Part shown: in pieces, positions 22,767 to 34,568 of the stretch
How positions within the stretch are numbered: position 1 is the stretch's first letter
Layout of the letters: the number at the start of each line of letters is the position of its first letter
Origin: Cliona cf. orientalis
Taxonomy: Eukaryota; Porifera; Demospongiae; Clionaida; Clionaidae
Length of the DNA: 64,000 nt
Direction of reading: 5' to 3'
Assembly (NCBI GenBank): GCA_963930775.1
Contig: OZ005691.1
Span: forward strand, 5,019,000-5,082,999
Made by a program: the position numbers and the translations under genes
Notes under the pieces: model-generated
Databases searched by the model: none
The model's input: the letters and a program-made list of their open reading frames with translations, nothing else
Told to the model about the DNA's origin: nothing

Positions 22767-23216
22767 AGCAATGAAATCCCAGCCTCAGACGGCAGTCTGT
22801 TAGTCTAATAGGGATTAAATTTCTAGCCTAGCCAATTGCTACAAATACTGAAATTGAGTAATTTGCTTTATTTAGCTAACTCTAACTGCACGCATATGTC
22901 TCAGAAATTTATTTTGCAATTTAGATACATCTATATGATAATCTGCAGAGCTGAGGGAATAAAATAAAGTGTATGATGTAATTTGTTCCAGTAAACTCCA
23001 AACATTATTGCCATATAACTTTCCCCATAGAATTACAAAATTTAAACCCTGCAGAGTACTCTCAATCAATTAGTTAACGATAATTTTGACTTGAACCACT
23101 CACATAATACACTTTTAATTATAAATTATTCCAAAATCATAGATGACTGCATATACGTATACATTGTTAATCAGGTATAACCTAACTTGAGCTAAACTAA
23201 CTCTAGTTTTTGTAAT

Positions 23217-23410
23217 TACCGTAAATCATGAATATTTCGATGTTAAAATATTTTCGGACAGCATAGCTTGTGCAAAAATTAAACACACAAAATACATGCG
23301 CAATATTTATTAATGACAATACAGTACAGGGTCGTTTGTTCGAAAATTATTTAACGCGAAAAATTATCGCATGAAATATTTTAGACACGAAATATTCGTG
23401 ATTTACGGTA
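23217..23410. mobile_element. 194-bp MITE, second copy of the 4205 family
   Basis: TACCGTAAATC.TGAATATTTC ends in inverted orientation; the interior matches 4205-4394 read on the other strand. Confidence 0.8.
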
Positions 23411-23582
23411 TATTAAAATTTATAGCCATAATCATGACACTGGAACAAAAGTAAGATTTCCTTATGTCATGCTTACTAAAACATGACCTTTCCTATGTAT
23501 ACACTTATTTGTCAGGATATAGAGCAGAATTTTTTTATAAAATAAATGAGAAAATTTGCCCTAATCCCTCACATTTTCTATA

Positions 23583-23800
23583 TGTGACCAAGTATGAGAA
23601 AAGCGACCATTTGGGACTTTGTGTTTGCATGCCATATGTAGCTTGTTCTAGTATGCATAAAGTATAATGTACTATCTGCTCTTTGTGCTGATACATACTC
23701 ACTACTACATTTGTAGAAAGCAAGTTGGATAATATTGTCATGATAATTTGTTTCATATGCATGCTACCATGAATGGTCCTTTTTATCATAGCAGGTCACA
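23583..23800. mobile_element. 218-bp MITE, TGTGACC ends
   Basis: TGTGACCAAGTATGAGAAAA at the left has an inverted partner ending GGTCACA at 23800 (about 29 bp, imperfect). A related copy lies at 30428-30667. Confidence 0.65.
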
Positions 23801-23949
23801 TATTTATACATGAAATCGTCTTAGACTAGTGTACGTGAGTTCCCTTGTAGGGGGACAAAATTAAACAGATTAATTATGACAGTCAAAGCCCACCCACCCT
23901 GGCCTATGCGTGAAGTATACTAAGTAGCTAGGATACGCAGTTTAAACGT

Positions 23950-24250
23950 TGATGAGTTCTCTCAGCTTAGAAACACATACACCTCTGATGCTGCCCGAAC
24001 TTGGGAAGCATACATCTAGCTACATGCTGGCTATGCTGCTTGCACTATCTATATGGTTTCAGATAGCTACTTAGCCTACACAAATTAAGCTATACAATCA
24101 GAACACACAGAATCAGAATCTGGAATCTGATAAGACCATCTAGATAAGTAGCTATCTGAAACCATGTATAGTGCATGCAGCACAGCCAGCATGTAGCTAG
24201 ATGTATGCTTCCCAAGTTCAGGCAGCTGCAGAGGTGTATGTGTCACTGTA
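23950..24250. repeat. Large imperfect inverted repeat
   Basis: About 23968-24076 and 24137-24241 are reverse complements (shared GCATACATCTAGCTACATGC-type blocks), separated by about 60 bases. A third arm lies at 29660-29770. Confidence 0.7.
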
Positions 24251-24260
24251 ATAAATGAAT

Positions 24261-24357
24261 AGTGAATATCACTACATGGTAGTGATATCTGTGGCAAAAT
24301 GTAGTGACAGTCACTACATTTTGCCACAGATGTCACTACCAAGTAGTGATATTCACT
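24261..24357. repeat. 97-bp near-perfect palindrome
   Basis: Two arms of about 48 bases starting AGTGAATATCACTAC and ending GTAGTGATATTCACT meet at GTGACAGTCAC near 24309 with almost no loop. Non-coding; a snap-back MITE is the simplest reading. Confidence 0.85.
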
Positions 24358-24717
24358 TTCATTTTTTTTACAGAGAGCACTGACTATGAGAATCACAAAC
24401 AGATATTAAAGATTCAATAATTCCAACGTATTATATTATGATTTTCAGGAAAGAATCTATAAAACAGAATCAACAATGTCATAATAATAATTATTGTGAT
24501 GGCACCAGCTTGATCAATGATAATGAAAAAAAAAAATATTAATTTTGCTCTTCAGTCTACGTGGATACATAAGAGCTTGAAGCTAAGAATGCATGATTGA
24601 CTATTCAATCATTTTTTGAGTGGATCAATGTGTGCATGCATGACAATGTACTCTGTGTATAGAAAGTGATTCGTAGTCCTTTATGGCAGCTACATGTAAT
24701 AGAACTGCAAGTTGTGT

Positions 24718-26913
24718 TCACTGAATAGGAAATAACTTCATTCTCTTAGATTTCTTTAGTAATACCGGAGCAATGGGTGGGGCGAGGATAAATATGATGA
24801 ATAATGCCAACTGTATATTTAGTAGTGAAAAAATGGTGAAGAACTCAGCATGTGAATTAGGATACTGAATTACAAAAATAAGTAGGTAATAGATTCCAAA
24901 TCCTATCACCGAAACCACAGAGAAAGCATAACTGAAAATTCTTTGTGAATTGGTGGTGAATGTTATAATAGGTATCTTCCTGGTGAGCACTGTAAGCACA
25001 ATCAGGGCCACTAGCAAGGCCGCCTTGAACAGAAACACCAGCACAAGCCACACCAGATTGTAGGTGCATTCTGGTTCAAGAAATACTTCATAGTGTGAAT
25101 CAATCTTCAGCATGAACTCTATGTACAGGAATTCCATAGGGTCAACAGCTGTCCAGATAACAGCTATTGCAATATCAACTGAAGCAAGCAATAAAACAGC
25201 TAAAGTCAAGGCTGGATTAGATAAGAACTTTCCAGGATCTAGATAGTGCACAAATATGCGATAGAGGCGCCATGTTTTCATGGTGACAATTCCTATGGCT
25301 AGGGTGAAACTGAGAGGCAGTCCCCAGGCCCATATTGTCTGACAGATTGCTGCATCAATTTCAGGTCCAAAATTGATTGCCCAACTTATGTTCATTAATA
25401 AGATTGTAGCAATGAAAACATAACCTCCAAGGAATGCTAAGTGGATCAGCTTGGGACTTGTAGCCTTTACGCTTTGAGTATTTCTATTCACAACGGTCAT
25501 GATGTGTAGAAAAATGACTACAAAAAGCTCTATAAGTTGTGCAACTATAAAGAAGGCTATGATGCCTTCATGAGGTAGTTCAACCTTTTGTTTTTGATCT
25601 GAAATGTGATTGAATGATGGGTGTATTGTGGATAAATTCAAGGAACCAATGTTTGTCTCCATTTCACTGCTTATCTGATAGAGGTAGACCGGACGATTAG
25701 CAAACCCAGTGCTTGAATTAAAGCTGATTCAACTAGTTACACCATTAAATGATAGTTCAAAAAACTGTTTGATGATCATTTCTACCAAGGAATTGTTTGC
25801 ATACACGAATTCAGTATTGGGGTAAGCCTCTGTCAGATTGTGAAGTACACTCACCCATGCATACAGAGCATCATAAAAACTGTAAAACAGGCATGACCCA
25901 GCTTTTTCAGTATTGTTGTTCCATCTTACTTCTTTATGCAAACTCGTTTGATTGTCAGTAAAATAACAGAAGCTAATAAGAAACATTTTTCTCAACAGCT
26001 TCAATAATGTTTCCACCAGTGCATGTATAAACTTGGTTATTGTAGCTGAAAGTGAAGCTGTATTCCGATGATTCAGAAGTCATAATGTCAGACAGTGTGT
26101 GGGTGAGAATGACCCACTGATAGGCTGGATACACAAGTCCCATGTGATAAGCGAGGCATAACATTTTCCTTGAGTCCTCAAGAGAGGAAAGAAGAAACAC
26201 TATTCGAACTCTACTGCTTCTTATGGATAGAAGAAGCTGTACAGTGGAGATACTACAGCGGCAGTCACTCCATTCTGTGTTGATCTGTTCAAAAAGGAGC
26301 TCTTTATCTCACGATAGTATTGGTGACTGCTCTCATACAAAATATGAACATTATGCCAGTCATTCTTTTTTATAAGAGCTAGTGAAAGGTCAATCAATGA
26401 TATAGGTGAGCCCAAAATTCCTATGGAATTATCATGATTCTGACTCCCCCCATTATGAACGACAACTAACCGCACTTCAGGCCTACTGGCTAACTTAACA
26501 GCTTCAATAGCAGAAACAGAGCATCCTGTACCTAATATACCTACCACTTTGCTTCTGTCTTGAGGAAACAACCCGCTGACTAAGCTCTCCAGGAATCTTT
26601 CATCACAGCCTCCTTTCCTGTATACCAGCTCCAGTTCATAGCATGGCAACAGATGTGGATCTTCATTGGTTCTCTCAACAAGTAGATCAAGTGTTGATGA
26701 CAGAAGGTCCACCATATCTTGGTCCCAGCTTGGACCTAACAATGGAGACGAGAGTATGTCATCATGTGGCAGTATTGTTAACACTTTGAGGGTTTTCTTC
26801 GTTGCATTCTCGAGCTCAGTGTAGCTGCTGTTGATGATTGCTGATGCAGAGAGACGATGAGGTAGATGCACACAAAAACAGAGCAATGCAAGCAGTACGG
26901 AATAACCACGCAT
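24718..26913 (-). pseudogene. GABA-B-like class C receptor, copy 2, three lesions
   Basis: Same layout as copies 1 and 3: ATG at 26913, signal peptide, ligand-binding domain, then a seven-helix domain ending at 24718. Three breaks are visible: a 10-bp deletion near 26225 relative to the other copies (frameshift), one extra base in a T-run near 25985 (frameshift), and a TGA at 25729-25731 where the other copies have CAA (Gln). The remaining helix-coding frame of about 310 residues is open and keeps TWRLYRIF and WTAVDP, so decay looks recent. With three independent lesions a functional full-length receptor is not expected. Confidence 0.9.
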
Positions 26914-27560
26914 TATTCATTTAGCTACCAGTGTATACGTACGTGCATTATTCTATAGTTTTTATATTATTGTAATGGGCCAGTAAATTATTAACGCATG
27001 CAAGCGTGCGCTCAAGGAAGTGTCGGATGAGCATGCGCATTAAAATTAAATTTACGCGGACAAAAACGATCCTTTACCATTTTACGTACTGGCACACGTT
27101 TATCGTCCACTCTTTGGCCACCATTGGACCCTGCCTGTAGGAAGAGGAGAGCCTAGGCCTGAGAGAGAAAGATTAAGAGAGAAATTATTAAATTAATTAG
27201 ATCAAGACTTAAGTGCTTTCGTATGAATTATCATCTCAGCAGTGTCTCAATGGTTGAGACATACATTACAGTGGCTACAAAGTGCACTGGCAGTGCCTCC
27301 AAGCTAGCTGCTCTCCTGTCTTTCAGTATAAATATTTTCCATTTTTCAGTATTTTGCATGCATTTTTAGTATTTTTCAGTATTTTACAAAGAGCTCCATA
27401 TAATATTGATGTATGTATTAAATTCCCTCAGTTTTCAGTATTTTTGAAATTTTATCAGTATTTATGGTCAGAATTCAGTAAAAAAAATACTGACAAATCC
27501 GTACACTTGGAGGCACTGCACTGGGTATGTGCTCTACAGAGCTCTGGTAGCTAATAATAA
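26914..27560. other. Gene-free; dispersed repeat fragment
   Basis: About 27100-27220 matches 239-355. 27330-27500 has several diverged TTTCAGTATTTT units. 27524-27543 matches the block at 16127-16146. No gene seen. Confidence 0.5.
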
Positions 27561-27626
27561 TATTATACGTTACCATGAATCCCTCAATAGCCAACTGTGC
27601 TAATAGCATTATTATTATCATAACTG

Positions 27627-28340
27627 TCAAGTATCTTGGTGTACAGATTAACTCGGACTTATCCTGGTCAACTCATATAACCAATCTTTGTAATAAAGCT
27701 AGACGGTTGATTGGCCTCCTCTATCGGCGATTTTACAGTAATGCAGATACCAAGACCATGCTCCAGCTGTATAAAACTTTCATTAGGCCTCACTTGGAAT
27801 ATTGTTCTAGCGTATGGGATCCATACCTAATTAAAGATGTAGAGGCCCTTGAGAAAGTCCAAAGGTTTGGTCTTCGAGTTTGTTTGAAGAAGTGGGATCT
27901 AGACCAAGAGCAACTGTTGCACGCAGCAGGTGTAGTTTCACTTTCAGACAGGAGAGCTCATGCTAAACTCAGCCACTTGTTCAAACTGGTCAATCAATTG
28001 ATTGATTATCCTGATGCTCCATTGTACCGCAAAGTCCACCACTATAATGCCAGGCAATCAAACACGAAGCAACTTATTATCCCGCGAGCCAGAACCCTGC
28101 AGTTCCAGCGATCTTTTTTTCCAGATACAATCAAGCGTTGGAACTCCCTTCCTCCTGATTCCATTTCTTGCACTTCCCTGCCTATATTCAAAAATTCACT
28201 CTGTGGTCACAATTAGTGAAATTTTTTATCATCCTCCCTTCCATTCCTTCTTACTCACTCTTTTATTTTATGGCTACATACTTGTATTAGCTTAAGCTAT
28301 TTATGTGTGCCACTGTATGCATCATGCAGAAATTGTTATA
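27627..28340 (+). mobile_element. 5'-truncated LINE, reverse transcriptase C-terminal part
   Basis: An open frame to 28216 reads KYLGVQINSDLSWSTHI, then LEYCSSVWDPYL and WNSLPPDSISC: the end of the reverse transcriptase and its C-terminal region in jockey/CR1-type non-LTR elements. The catalytic FxDD part and all upstream sequence are missing. Left-flanking DNA (27557-27627) matches 21868-21930, so truncation at insertion placed the element exactly there. The 3' tail ends TTATAGAAAA before the CACTAAGTAG dimer begins. The open frame suggests recent arrival; no function is expected. Confidence 0.85.
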
Positions 28341-28344
28341 GAAA

Positions 28345-29080
28345 ATTACACACTAAGTAGAAAAAAAAAAAGATCTAAGAACCGAAAAAAGATTAGAGCA
28401 CTAGGAAGCATTTCAGGCCATAATTTTGATATGGGCACGCAGAATGGATCGAAACAAGAAGTTTAATCTTTTTGGATTTTTGATTCACGCCTTTAAATTA
28501 AAGATACACCCCCTAGAGTGTTCCCATATGTTTGTATAGGAAGCCATGCACTTGCAATGTTTGCCCATAAAAAAAATTACGGGCGCGCGGGGTACGTTGA
28601 CGACCCTTTACCAAATATTGTATACATTGCTATTTGGATGCCTGCTTGCGTGCATGCATTGTATGCTCGACTGTGTGGTGCTTTTCGGACCATTTTAGTG
28701 TGTGGTCCCCTTGTTACACACTAAGTAGAAAAAAAAAGATTTTAATTATTGGGACTCTGGGGAGCGGTTGGGACCGTAAGTTTTATATGGGCACGCAGAA
28801 TGGCTCAAATTACGAACTTTGATCGAGAGACTTTTTTGATTCACACCCTAGAATTAAAGTTATGGCTCTTTGAAGTTTGTATAGGAAGCCATTCACTTGC
28901 AATGTTTACCAAAAAAGTTTTACGGGCACGCGAAAAAAATTTACGGGCGCGCGGCGTACGTTGACGACCCTTTACCGAAAATTGTGCATATTGCTGTTTG
29001 GGTGCCTGCTTGCATTGTACTATGGCTCTACTACGCATCCAGCTCGACTGTGTGGTGCTTTTCGGACCATTTTTTCAGCC
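28345..29080 (+). mobile_element. Diverged tandem dimer of the CACTAAGTAG element
   Basis: Two units (about 28345-28712 and 28713-29080), each starting ACACTAAGTAG plus poly-A and sharing GGGCACGCAGAATGG, TTGATTCACRCC and TGACGACCCTTTACC blocks with 19271-20071. Finding a dimer at both sites suggests that dimers may be the mobile form. Confidence 0.7.
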
Positions 29081-29219
29081 ACAACACTAACTCTCCCGTT
29101 TTTGCTGAGAGGTAGGTGGGGTAATACAGCTATAGTTTTAATTTAGCTATGTATGTGTGGATGTGTGGGAAAGTACATCCGTAGTAGTTGAGAAACATAA
29201 CTAAAATTGTTTTGTGCTT

Positions 29220-29397
29220 TTCCCCTAGCCTTGTGTGTGTGCTGTGGTGATCTTGAGTACTAGTACGAAGTGCTTGAACGTGTTGCAGGGGCCACAGGTA
29301 CTGAACCTCTTCCCCTAGCCTTGTGTGTGTGCTGTGGTGATCTTGAGTACTAGTAGGAAGTAACGTATTGCAGTGGCCACTGGTACTGAACCTCAAC
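29220..29397. repeat. Two tandem copies of an 88-bp unit
   Basis: CCCTAGCCTTGTGTGTGTGC and the rest of the unit occur at about 29224 and again at 29313, ending near 29395. Confidence 0.8.
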
Positions 29398-29437
29398 ACT
29401 GATCATATACTCTGAGTTCTCTGTAAAAAGAGAACTA

Positions 29438-29643
29438 TCAGTTTGACATACAGTATGTCATTCTGGTTGCAGGTGAGTGAATAAAACGCATCACTTGCAG
29501 AGGGGAACCTCATAACAAACTTTTCCTCTTTCATATTGGTTCCCCTATGCATTCTCATACCACTGCAGTAATTATCTGAATCCGCATGTGTGTGATTTAT
29601 TCACTCACCTGCATCCAGAATGACAAACTACATGTCAAACTGA
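29438..29643. mobile_element. 206-bp MITE, TCAGTTTGACAT ends
   Basis: TCAGTTTGACAT at 29438 pairs with ATGTCAAACTGA ending at 29643; longer imperfect arms share CAGGTGAGTGAATAAA. Non-coding. Confidence 0.7.
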
Positions 29644-30427
29644 CATTTCCCTTTTCGTAGTGCATGCATAGTGCATGCAGCACAGCCAGCATGTAGCTAG
29701 ATGTATGCTTCTCAAGTTCAGGCAGCTGCAGAAGTGTATGTGCTTCAAAGCTGAGAGAACTCATCAATATTTACACTGCATAATATTATTATTATTATAA
29801 CATTATCCCACTTAGTATACTTCACGCACAGGCCAGTAAACTCACACTAGACAAAAAATGCATATGGAAATATGTAGGATAATTAAGGAAAAAATTTTCT
29901 ACCCATTTCATTCATTTTAACAAAAATTCTACCGTATCCTCTGACAAACAAGTGTAGGTAAAGGTCATGTTTTGTAAAGCACGACACAAGGAAATCTTAG
30001 TTTTGGTCTAGTGTCATGATTATGGCTATAAAGTTGTCCCTTCAAGCTGCATGCATCACTGTATAATATTATATTCCAAAAGTGTAATATGCTCATATGC
30101 AGACATAATAATAGTATGCTACTACAGTGTACAGTAACTTGTACATGTATACACACTGAAAGTGGGCACTATGTTGTTTACATCGATACAAGAACCTAAT
30201 AATGTTGCACAATAATTACAACTAAGCACGGCAAATCCATATTAATTATTAGCATATTTATTTACTCTTTGGCCACCACTGGATCCTGGCTGAACGAGGA
30301 GGAGAACCTTGGGAGAGAAATTTATACAATTAGATCAAGAAATCTTCATACAAACTATCATCAGTAATTTTGATTGTCTTTGTATGTATATATATATACT
30401 ATTTAATAATATACATAATAATTATTA
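29644..30427. repeat. Gene-free; inverted copy of 23420-24000 DNA
   Basis: About 29660-29770 and 29940-30035 are reverse-complement matches to parts of 23420-24000, in reversed order, so a segment flanking receptor copy 2 is present inverted beside copy 3. 30255-30345 carries the CTTTGGCCACCA repeat. Confidence 0.55.
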
Positions 30428-30667
30428 TGTGACCCATTGTGAGAAAAGGAACCATTTGAGGAAGATGGTAGAATAGAACAAACTGTTTTTATCAATGAGA
30501 ATTTGAATATCCAATTTGCTTTCTACAAATGTCATAGTGTATCATAATATTATGGGCACCTTGAAACACAGAATGAATTGCACCACTGTACCAGCACATT
30601 AAAGATTGATAAAATACAACAACTTAAAGTTGTGCAAACAAAAAATCCTATCCGATAGCTGGTCACA
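30428..30667. mobile_element. 240-bp MITE, TGTGACC ends
   Basis: TGTGACCCATTGTGAGAAAA on the left, GGTCACA at 30667 on the right; diverged sister of 23583-23800. Confidence 0.5.
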
Positions 30668-30807
30668 TACATACATCAAGTTATGGCTCAAACAAGTCAG
30701 CCATGCATGTACCTACTTTGTGGCAGTCATGATACCGGAAATTATTCTGCTAGGTAGCTAAGCATAGTAGCTATGACAACAACAACTTTTCTCTTCTATC
30801 CATGAAT

Positions 30808-33003
30808 TCAATGAGTAGGTAAAATTTTAACTTTGATTTTCTTCAGTAACGTTGGAGCAATGGGTGGGACGACGATAAATACGATGAACAATACTACTAG
30901 TACATTTAGCAATGTAAAGAAGGTGATGAACTCAGCATGTGGGTCGGGATGCTGAATTGTAAACAAAAGTAGGTAATAGATTCCAAATCCTATCACTGAA
31001 ACCACAGAGAAAGTATAAGTGAAGATTCTTAACGAATTGGTGGTGAATGTAGCAATTGGTATCTTCCTGGTGAGCACTGTAAGCACAATCAGTGCCACTA
31101 GCAAGGCCGCCTTGAATAGAAACACAAGTACAAGCCACACCAGATTATAGGTGCAATCTGGATCAAGAAATATCTCATAGTGTGAATCAATCTTTAACAT
31201 GACCTCCTTGTACATGAACTCCATAGGGTCAACAGCTGTCCAGATAACAGCTATTGCAACATCAACAGAAGCAATCAATAAAACAGCTAAAGTCAAGGCT
31301 GGATTAGATAAGAACTTGCCAGGATCTAGATAGTGCAAGAATATGCGATAGAGGCGCCATGTTCTCACAGTGACAATTCCCACTGTTAGGGTGAAGCTTA
31401 GAGGCAGTCCCCAGGCCCATATTATCTGACAGATTGGTGCATCAATTTCTGGCCCAAAGTCAGTTGCCCAAGCAATATTCAATAACATGATTGTAGCAAT
31501 GAAGACATAACCTCCAAGGAATACCATGTGGATCAGTTTGGGACTTGTAGCTTTTACGCTTTGAGTATTTCTGTATACAATGGTCATGATGTGCAGAAAA
31601 ATGATTACTAAAAGCTCTATAAGCTGTACAACTACAAAAAAGGTGATGACCCCTCCATGAAGTGGTGCAATGTTTTGAATTCGATCTGAGATATGAATGA
31701 ACGATGTGTGTGTAAATTTAATTAAGGATAAATTCAAGGAACCAACATTTATTTCTCTTCCACTGCTTATCTGATAGAGGTAGACCGGGCGGTTAGCAAA
31801 CCCAGTGCTTGAATTAAAGCTGATTTGACCTGTTACGCCATTAAATGAGAGTTTAAAAAATTGTTCAATGATCATTTCTACCAAGGAATTGTTTGCATAC
31901 ATGAATTCAGTATTGGGGTAGGCCTCTGTCAGACTATGAAGTACATTCACCCATGCATATAGAGCATCATAAAATAGATATGACCCAGCTTTCTCAGTAT
32001 TGTTGTTCCATTTATGCAAACTCGTTTGACTGTCAGTAAAATAGTGGAAGCTAATAAGAAACATTTTTTCAACAGCTTCAATGAGGTTTCCACCAGTGCA
32101 TGTATAAGCTTGGTTATTGTAGCTGAAAGTGAAGCTGTGTTCCGATGAAATCATAATATCAGACAGTGTGTGGGTGAGAATTACCCACTGATAGGCTGGA
32201 TACACGAGTCCCATGTGATAAGCGAGGCATAACATTCTCTTTGTGTGCTCAAGAGAGGAAAGAAGAAATACTATTCGAACTCTACTGCTTCTTATTTCAT
32301 TAAATGGATAGAAGAAGCTGTACGGTGGAGATACTACAGCGGTAGTCACTCCATTCTGTATTAATTTGTTCAAAAAGAAGCTCTTTATCTCACGATAGTA
32401 TTGGTGACCGCTCTCATACAAAACATGAACATTATGCCAGTCATTCTTTTTTATAAGAGCTAGTGAAATGTCAATCAATGATACAGGTGAGCCCAAAATT
32501 CCTATGGAATTATCATAATTCTCAAGTATCTGACTCCCCCCAATATGAACGACGACTAGCCGCACTTCAGGCCTACTGGCTAACTTCACAGCTTCAGTTG
32601 CAGAAACAGAGCATCCTGTACCTAATATACCTACCACTTCACTTCTGTCTTGAGAAAACAACCCGCTGACTAAGCTCTCCAGGAATCTTTCATCACAGCC
32701 TCCTTTCCTGTATACAAGCTCCAGTTCATAGCATGGCAACAGATGTGGATCTTCATTGATTCTCTCAACAAGTAGATCAAGTGTTGATGACAGAAGGTCC
32801 ACCATACCTTGGTCACAGCTTAGACCTAGCAATGGAGACGAGAGTATGTCACCATGTGGCAGTATTGTCAGCAATTTGAGGGTTTTCTTTGTTGCATTCT
32901 CGGTGCAGCTGCTGTTTTTAATGGTAGCGACTGACGCAGAGAGACGATGAGGGAGATGCACACAAAAACAGAGCAATGGAAGCAGTATGGAATAACCACG
33001 CAT
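30808..33003 (-). CDS. GABA-B-like class C G-protein-coupled receptor, intact copy 3
   Basis: Uninterrupted single-exon frame of 731 residues from ATG at 33003. Residues 1-24 are a signal peptide (MRGYSILLPLLCFCVHLPHR). About 45-420 form the extracellular bilobed ligand domain, with GTGCSVSATEAVKLASRPEV corresponding to the GPGCS region of GABA-B receptors. No cysteine-rich linker follows; seven hydrophobic helices span about 450-720, including TWRLYRIF, the WTAVDP loop and LTRKIP. A short basic tail (KKIKVKILPTH) ends the protein and has no visible coiled coil, so dimerisation by a tail helix as in bilaterian GABA-B is not indicated. Expected role: plasma-membrane receptor for a small amino-acid-like ligand; the ligand is not deducible. 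It is the only complete member of the local family (copies 1, 2 and 4 are broken). Confidence 0.92.
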   Translation of the reverse strand: MRGYSILLPLLCFCVHLPHRLSASVATIKNSSCTENATKKTLKLLTILPHGDILSSPLLGLSCDQGMVDLLSSTLDLLVERINEDPHLLPCYELELVYRKGGCDERFLESLVSGLFSQDRSEVVGILGTGCSVSATEAVKLASRPEVRLVVVHIGGSQILENYDNSIGILGSPVSLIDISLALIKKNDWHNVHVLYESGHQYYREIKSFFLNKLIQNGVTTAVVSPPYSFFYPFNEIRSSRVRIVFLLSSLEHTKRMLCLAYHMGLVYPAYQWVILTHTLSDIMISSEHSFTFSYNNQAYTCTGGNLIEAVEKMFLISFHYFTDSQTSLHKWNNNTEKAGSYLFYDALYAWVNVLHSLTEAYPNTEFMYANNSLVEMIIEQFFKLSFNGVTGQISFNSSTGFANRPVYLYQISSGREINVGSLNLSLIKFTHTSFIHISDRIQNIAPLHGGVITFFVVVQLIELLVIIFLHIMTIVYRNTQSVKATSPKLIHMVFLGGYVFIATIMLLNIAWATDFGPEIDAPICQIIWAWGLPLSFTLTVGIVTVRTWRLYRIFLHYLDPGKFLSNPALTLAVLLIASVDVAIAVIWTAVDPMEFMYKEVMLKIDSHYEIFLDPDCTYNLVWLVLVFLFKAALLVALIVLTVLTRKIPIATFTTNSLRIFTYTFSVVSVIGFGIYYLLLFTIQHPDPHAEFITFFTLLNVLVVLFIVFIVVPPIAPTLLKKIKVKILPTH

Positions 33004-33640
33004 TTTAGCTATATTTCACTCTCTGGAAGATGTCTCACGACAGTGTATCTGGCTTCCAAAAATCGCTTCTTTGATGGCTAAGCTATAAGACACAGTAGAT
33101 TAACCATGGCCCAGTCACTTTTCAAAAAACTTCGCATTCTTTCTCGAAATCGTTACGTATGGAGATCCTAATTAGATTATTCGCGCGTGGTTATGACGCA
33201 ATCACGAGCGCGTATAATGCATAATACGCGGTATGGATGGAAGGGACTGGGGGTTTGGGGATGGGTTGCCAATGGTAGCAGGGTTCAGTCTCTAGGTATT
33301 GTCTATGAAAGGAGTAAAAATTAATAGTGATTAGCAGCTGTGTAAACAGCGATGGTGTAGTGATTGGGGTTCTTATGTGCATGCTGAACAAAAATTAATA
33401 GTGTAGCTAAGTTCTTGTAGGATCTCAGATTCTCTGTAGCTAGCTACATATTAAAAGAGATCCATTTTTGTCAACGAGGTCGGTAGTGAATGGGCGTGGT
33501 TAGTGATGGACCAATCCCACAAAACTACAGCTCTATGACTGGCAAGTACAGCTGAGTTCCAAGAAGAATGTGTTATCTGGAGAGCACTGAGTGTAGAGAA
33601 AGGGCTTAATTTTAAAATTAAATTTTTTATTCATACCTGC
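33004..33640. other. 5' flank of receptor copy 3
   Basis: Blocks match 7490-7735 upstream of copy 1 (TTGTCAACGAGGTCGG, GTGAATGGGCGTGGTTAGTG), showing that the promoter region was duplicated with the gene. No clear TATA box chosen. Confidence 0.5.
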
Positions 33641-33735
33641 AAAGTGATTACCCGTGTATTACTGGGAAGAAACAGTGTAGGGTACACTCTTTACTGCCAG
33701 TATAACGGGAAAGAAAGAGTGTAAGGGTACACTCT

Positions 33736-34078
33736 TCAGTGGCGTATCCAGGATTTTGAAGGAGGGAGGTGCTAGGTCGATCGCGCGCGAAGCGCGCGCG
33801 CAAAATGTTTAGCCACGCCCACAAAACGTTAATCACGCCCCTTATTTACGCGTTCCAGAAGATAGCTGGCTGACAAAGAAGGCTGTTTTAGGTCTAGTGG
33901 CGATGATAAAACGCTGTTTAAGGAGCGAATTTTAGAGGCCAGTAAGTTTATTGTTGGTAGGAGCTGCCAGTTATCGATTATCATTGACAATATTTATGCT
34001 GAGGTACTGAGCTGGCTGTTGTGCCAGAGCTGAGGCGGGTGCTCCAGCACCCGGAGCTCCATGCTAGATACGCCACTG
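33736..34078. mobile_element. MITE, CAGTGGCGTATCCAGGAT ends
   Basis: CAGTGGCGTATCCAGGAT at the left and ATGCTAGATACGCCACTG at the right form inverted ends. The left interior holds GCGCGCGAAGCGCGCGC, a strong small hairpin. Non-coding. Confidence 0.75.
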
Positions 34079-34568
34079 CTCTTTCTGGCCAGTAACCATC
34101 GGGAAGAGGAGAGTGCAGGGGTAGCTACACTCTTTCTTGCCAGTTAATAAGCAGGCAGAGAAGAGTGCAGGGGTACACTCTTTCTTTCCAGTATCAGTAA
34201 AACTCGGGAGAGCAATAGTGTGGAACGGTACACTCTTTCTTGCCAGTTAATAAGCAGGCAGAGAAGAGTGCAAGTCAAGAAAGAGCGTACCCCCACATTA
34301 ATGCTTTCCCGAATCTACTCTACTTAATACCGGAAAGAAAGAGTGTACCTCTGCACTCTTCCCTCTCTGCTTACTAATAGGCAAGAAAGAGTGTACCCCC
34401 ACACTATTGCTCTCCCGAGTCTAACTAATACTGGAAAGAAAGAGCATACCCCTGCACTCTTCCCTCCCTGCTTATTAGCTGACAAGAAAAAATGTACCCC
34501 CACACTATTGCTCTCCTGAGTTCACTAATAGCTACAGGAAAGAAAGAGTGTACCCCTGCACTCTTCTC

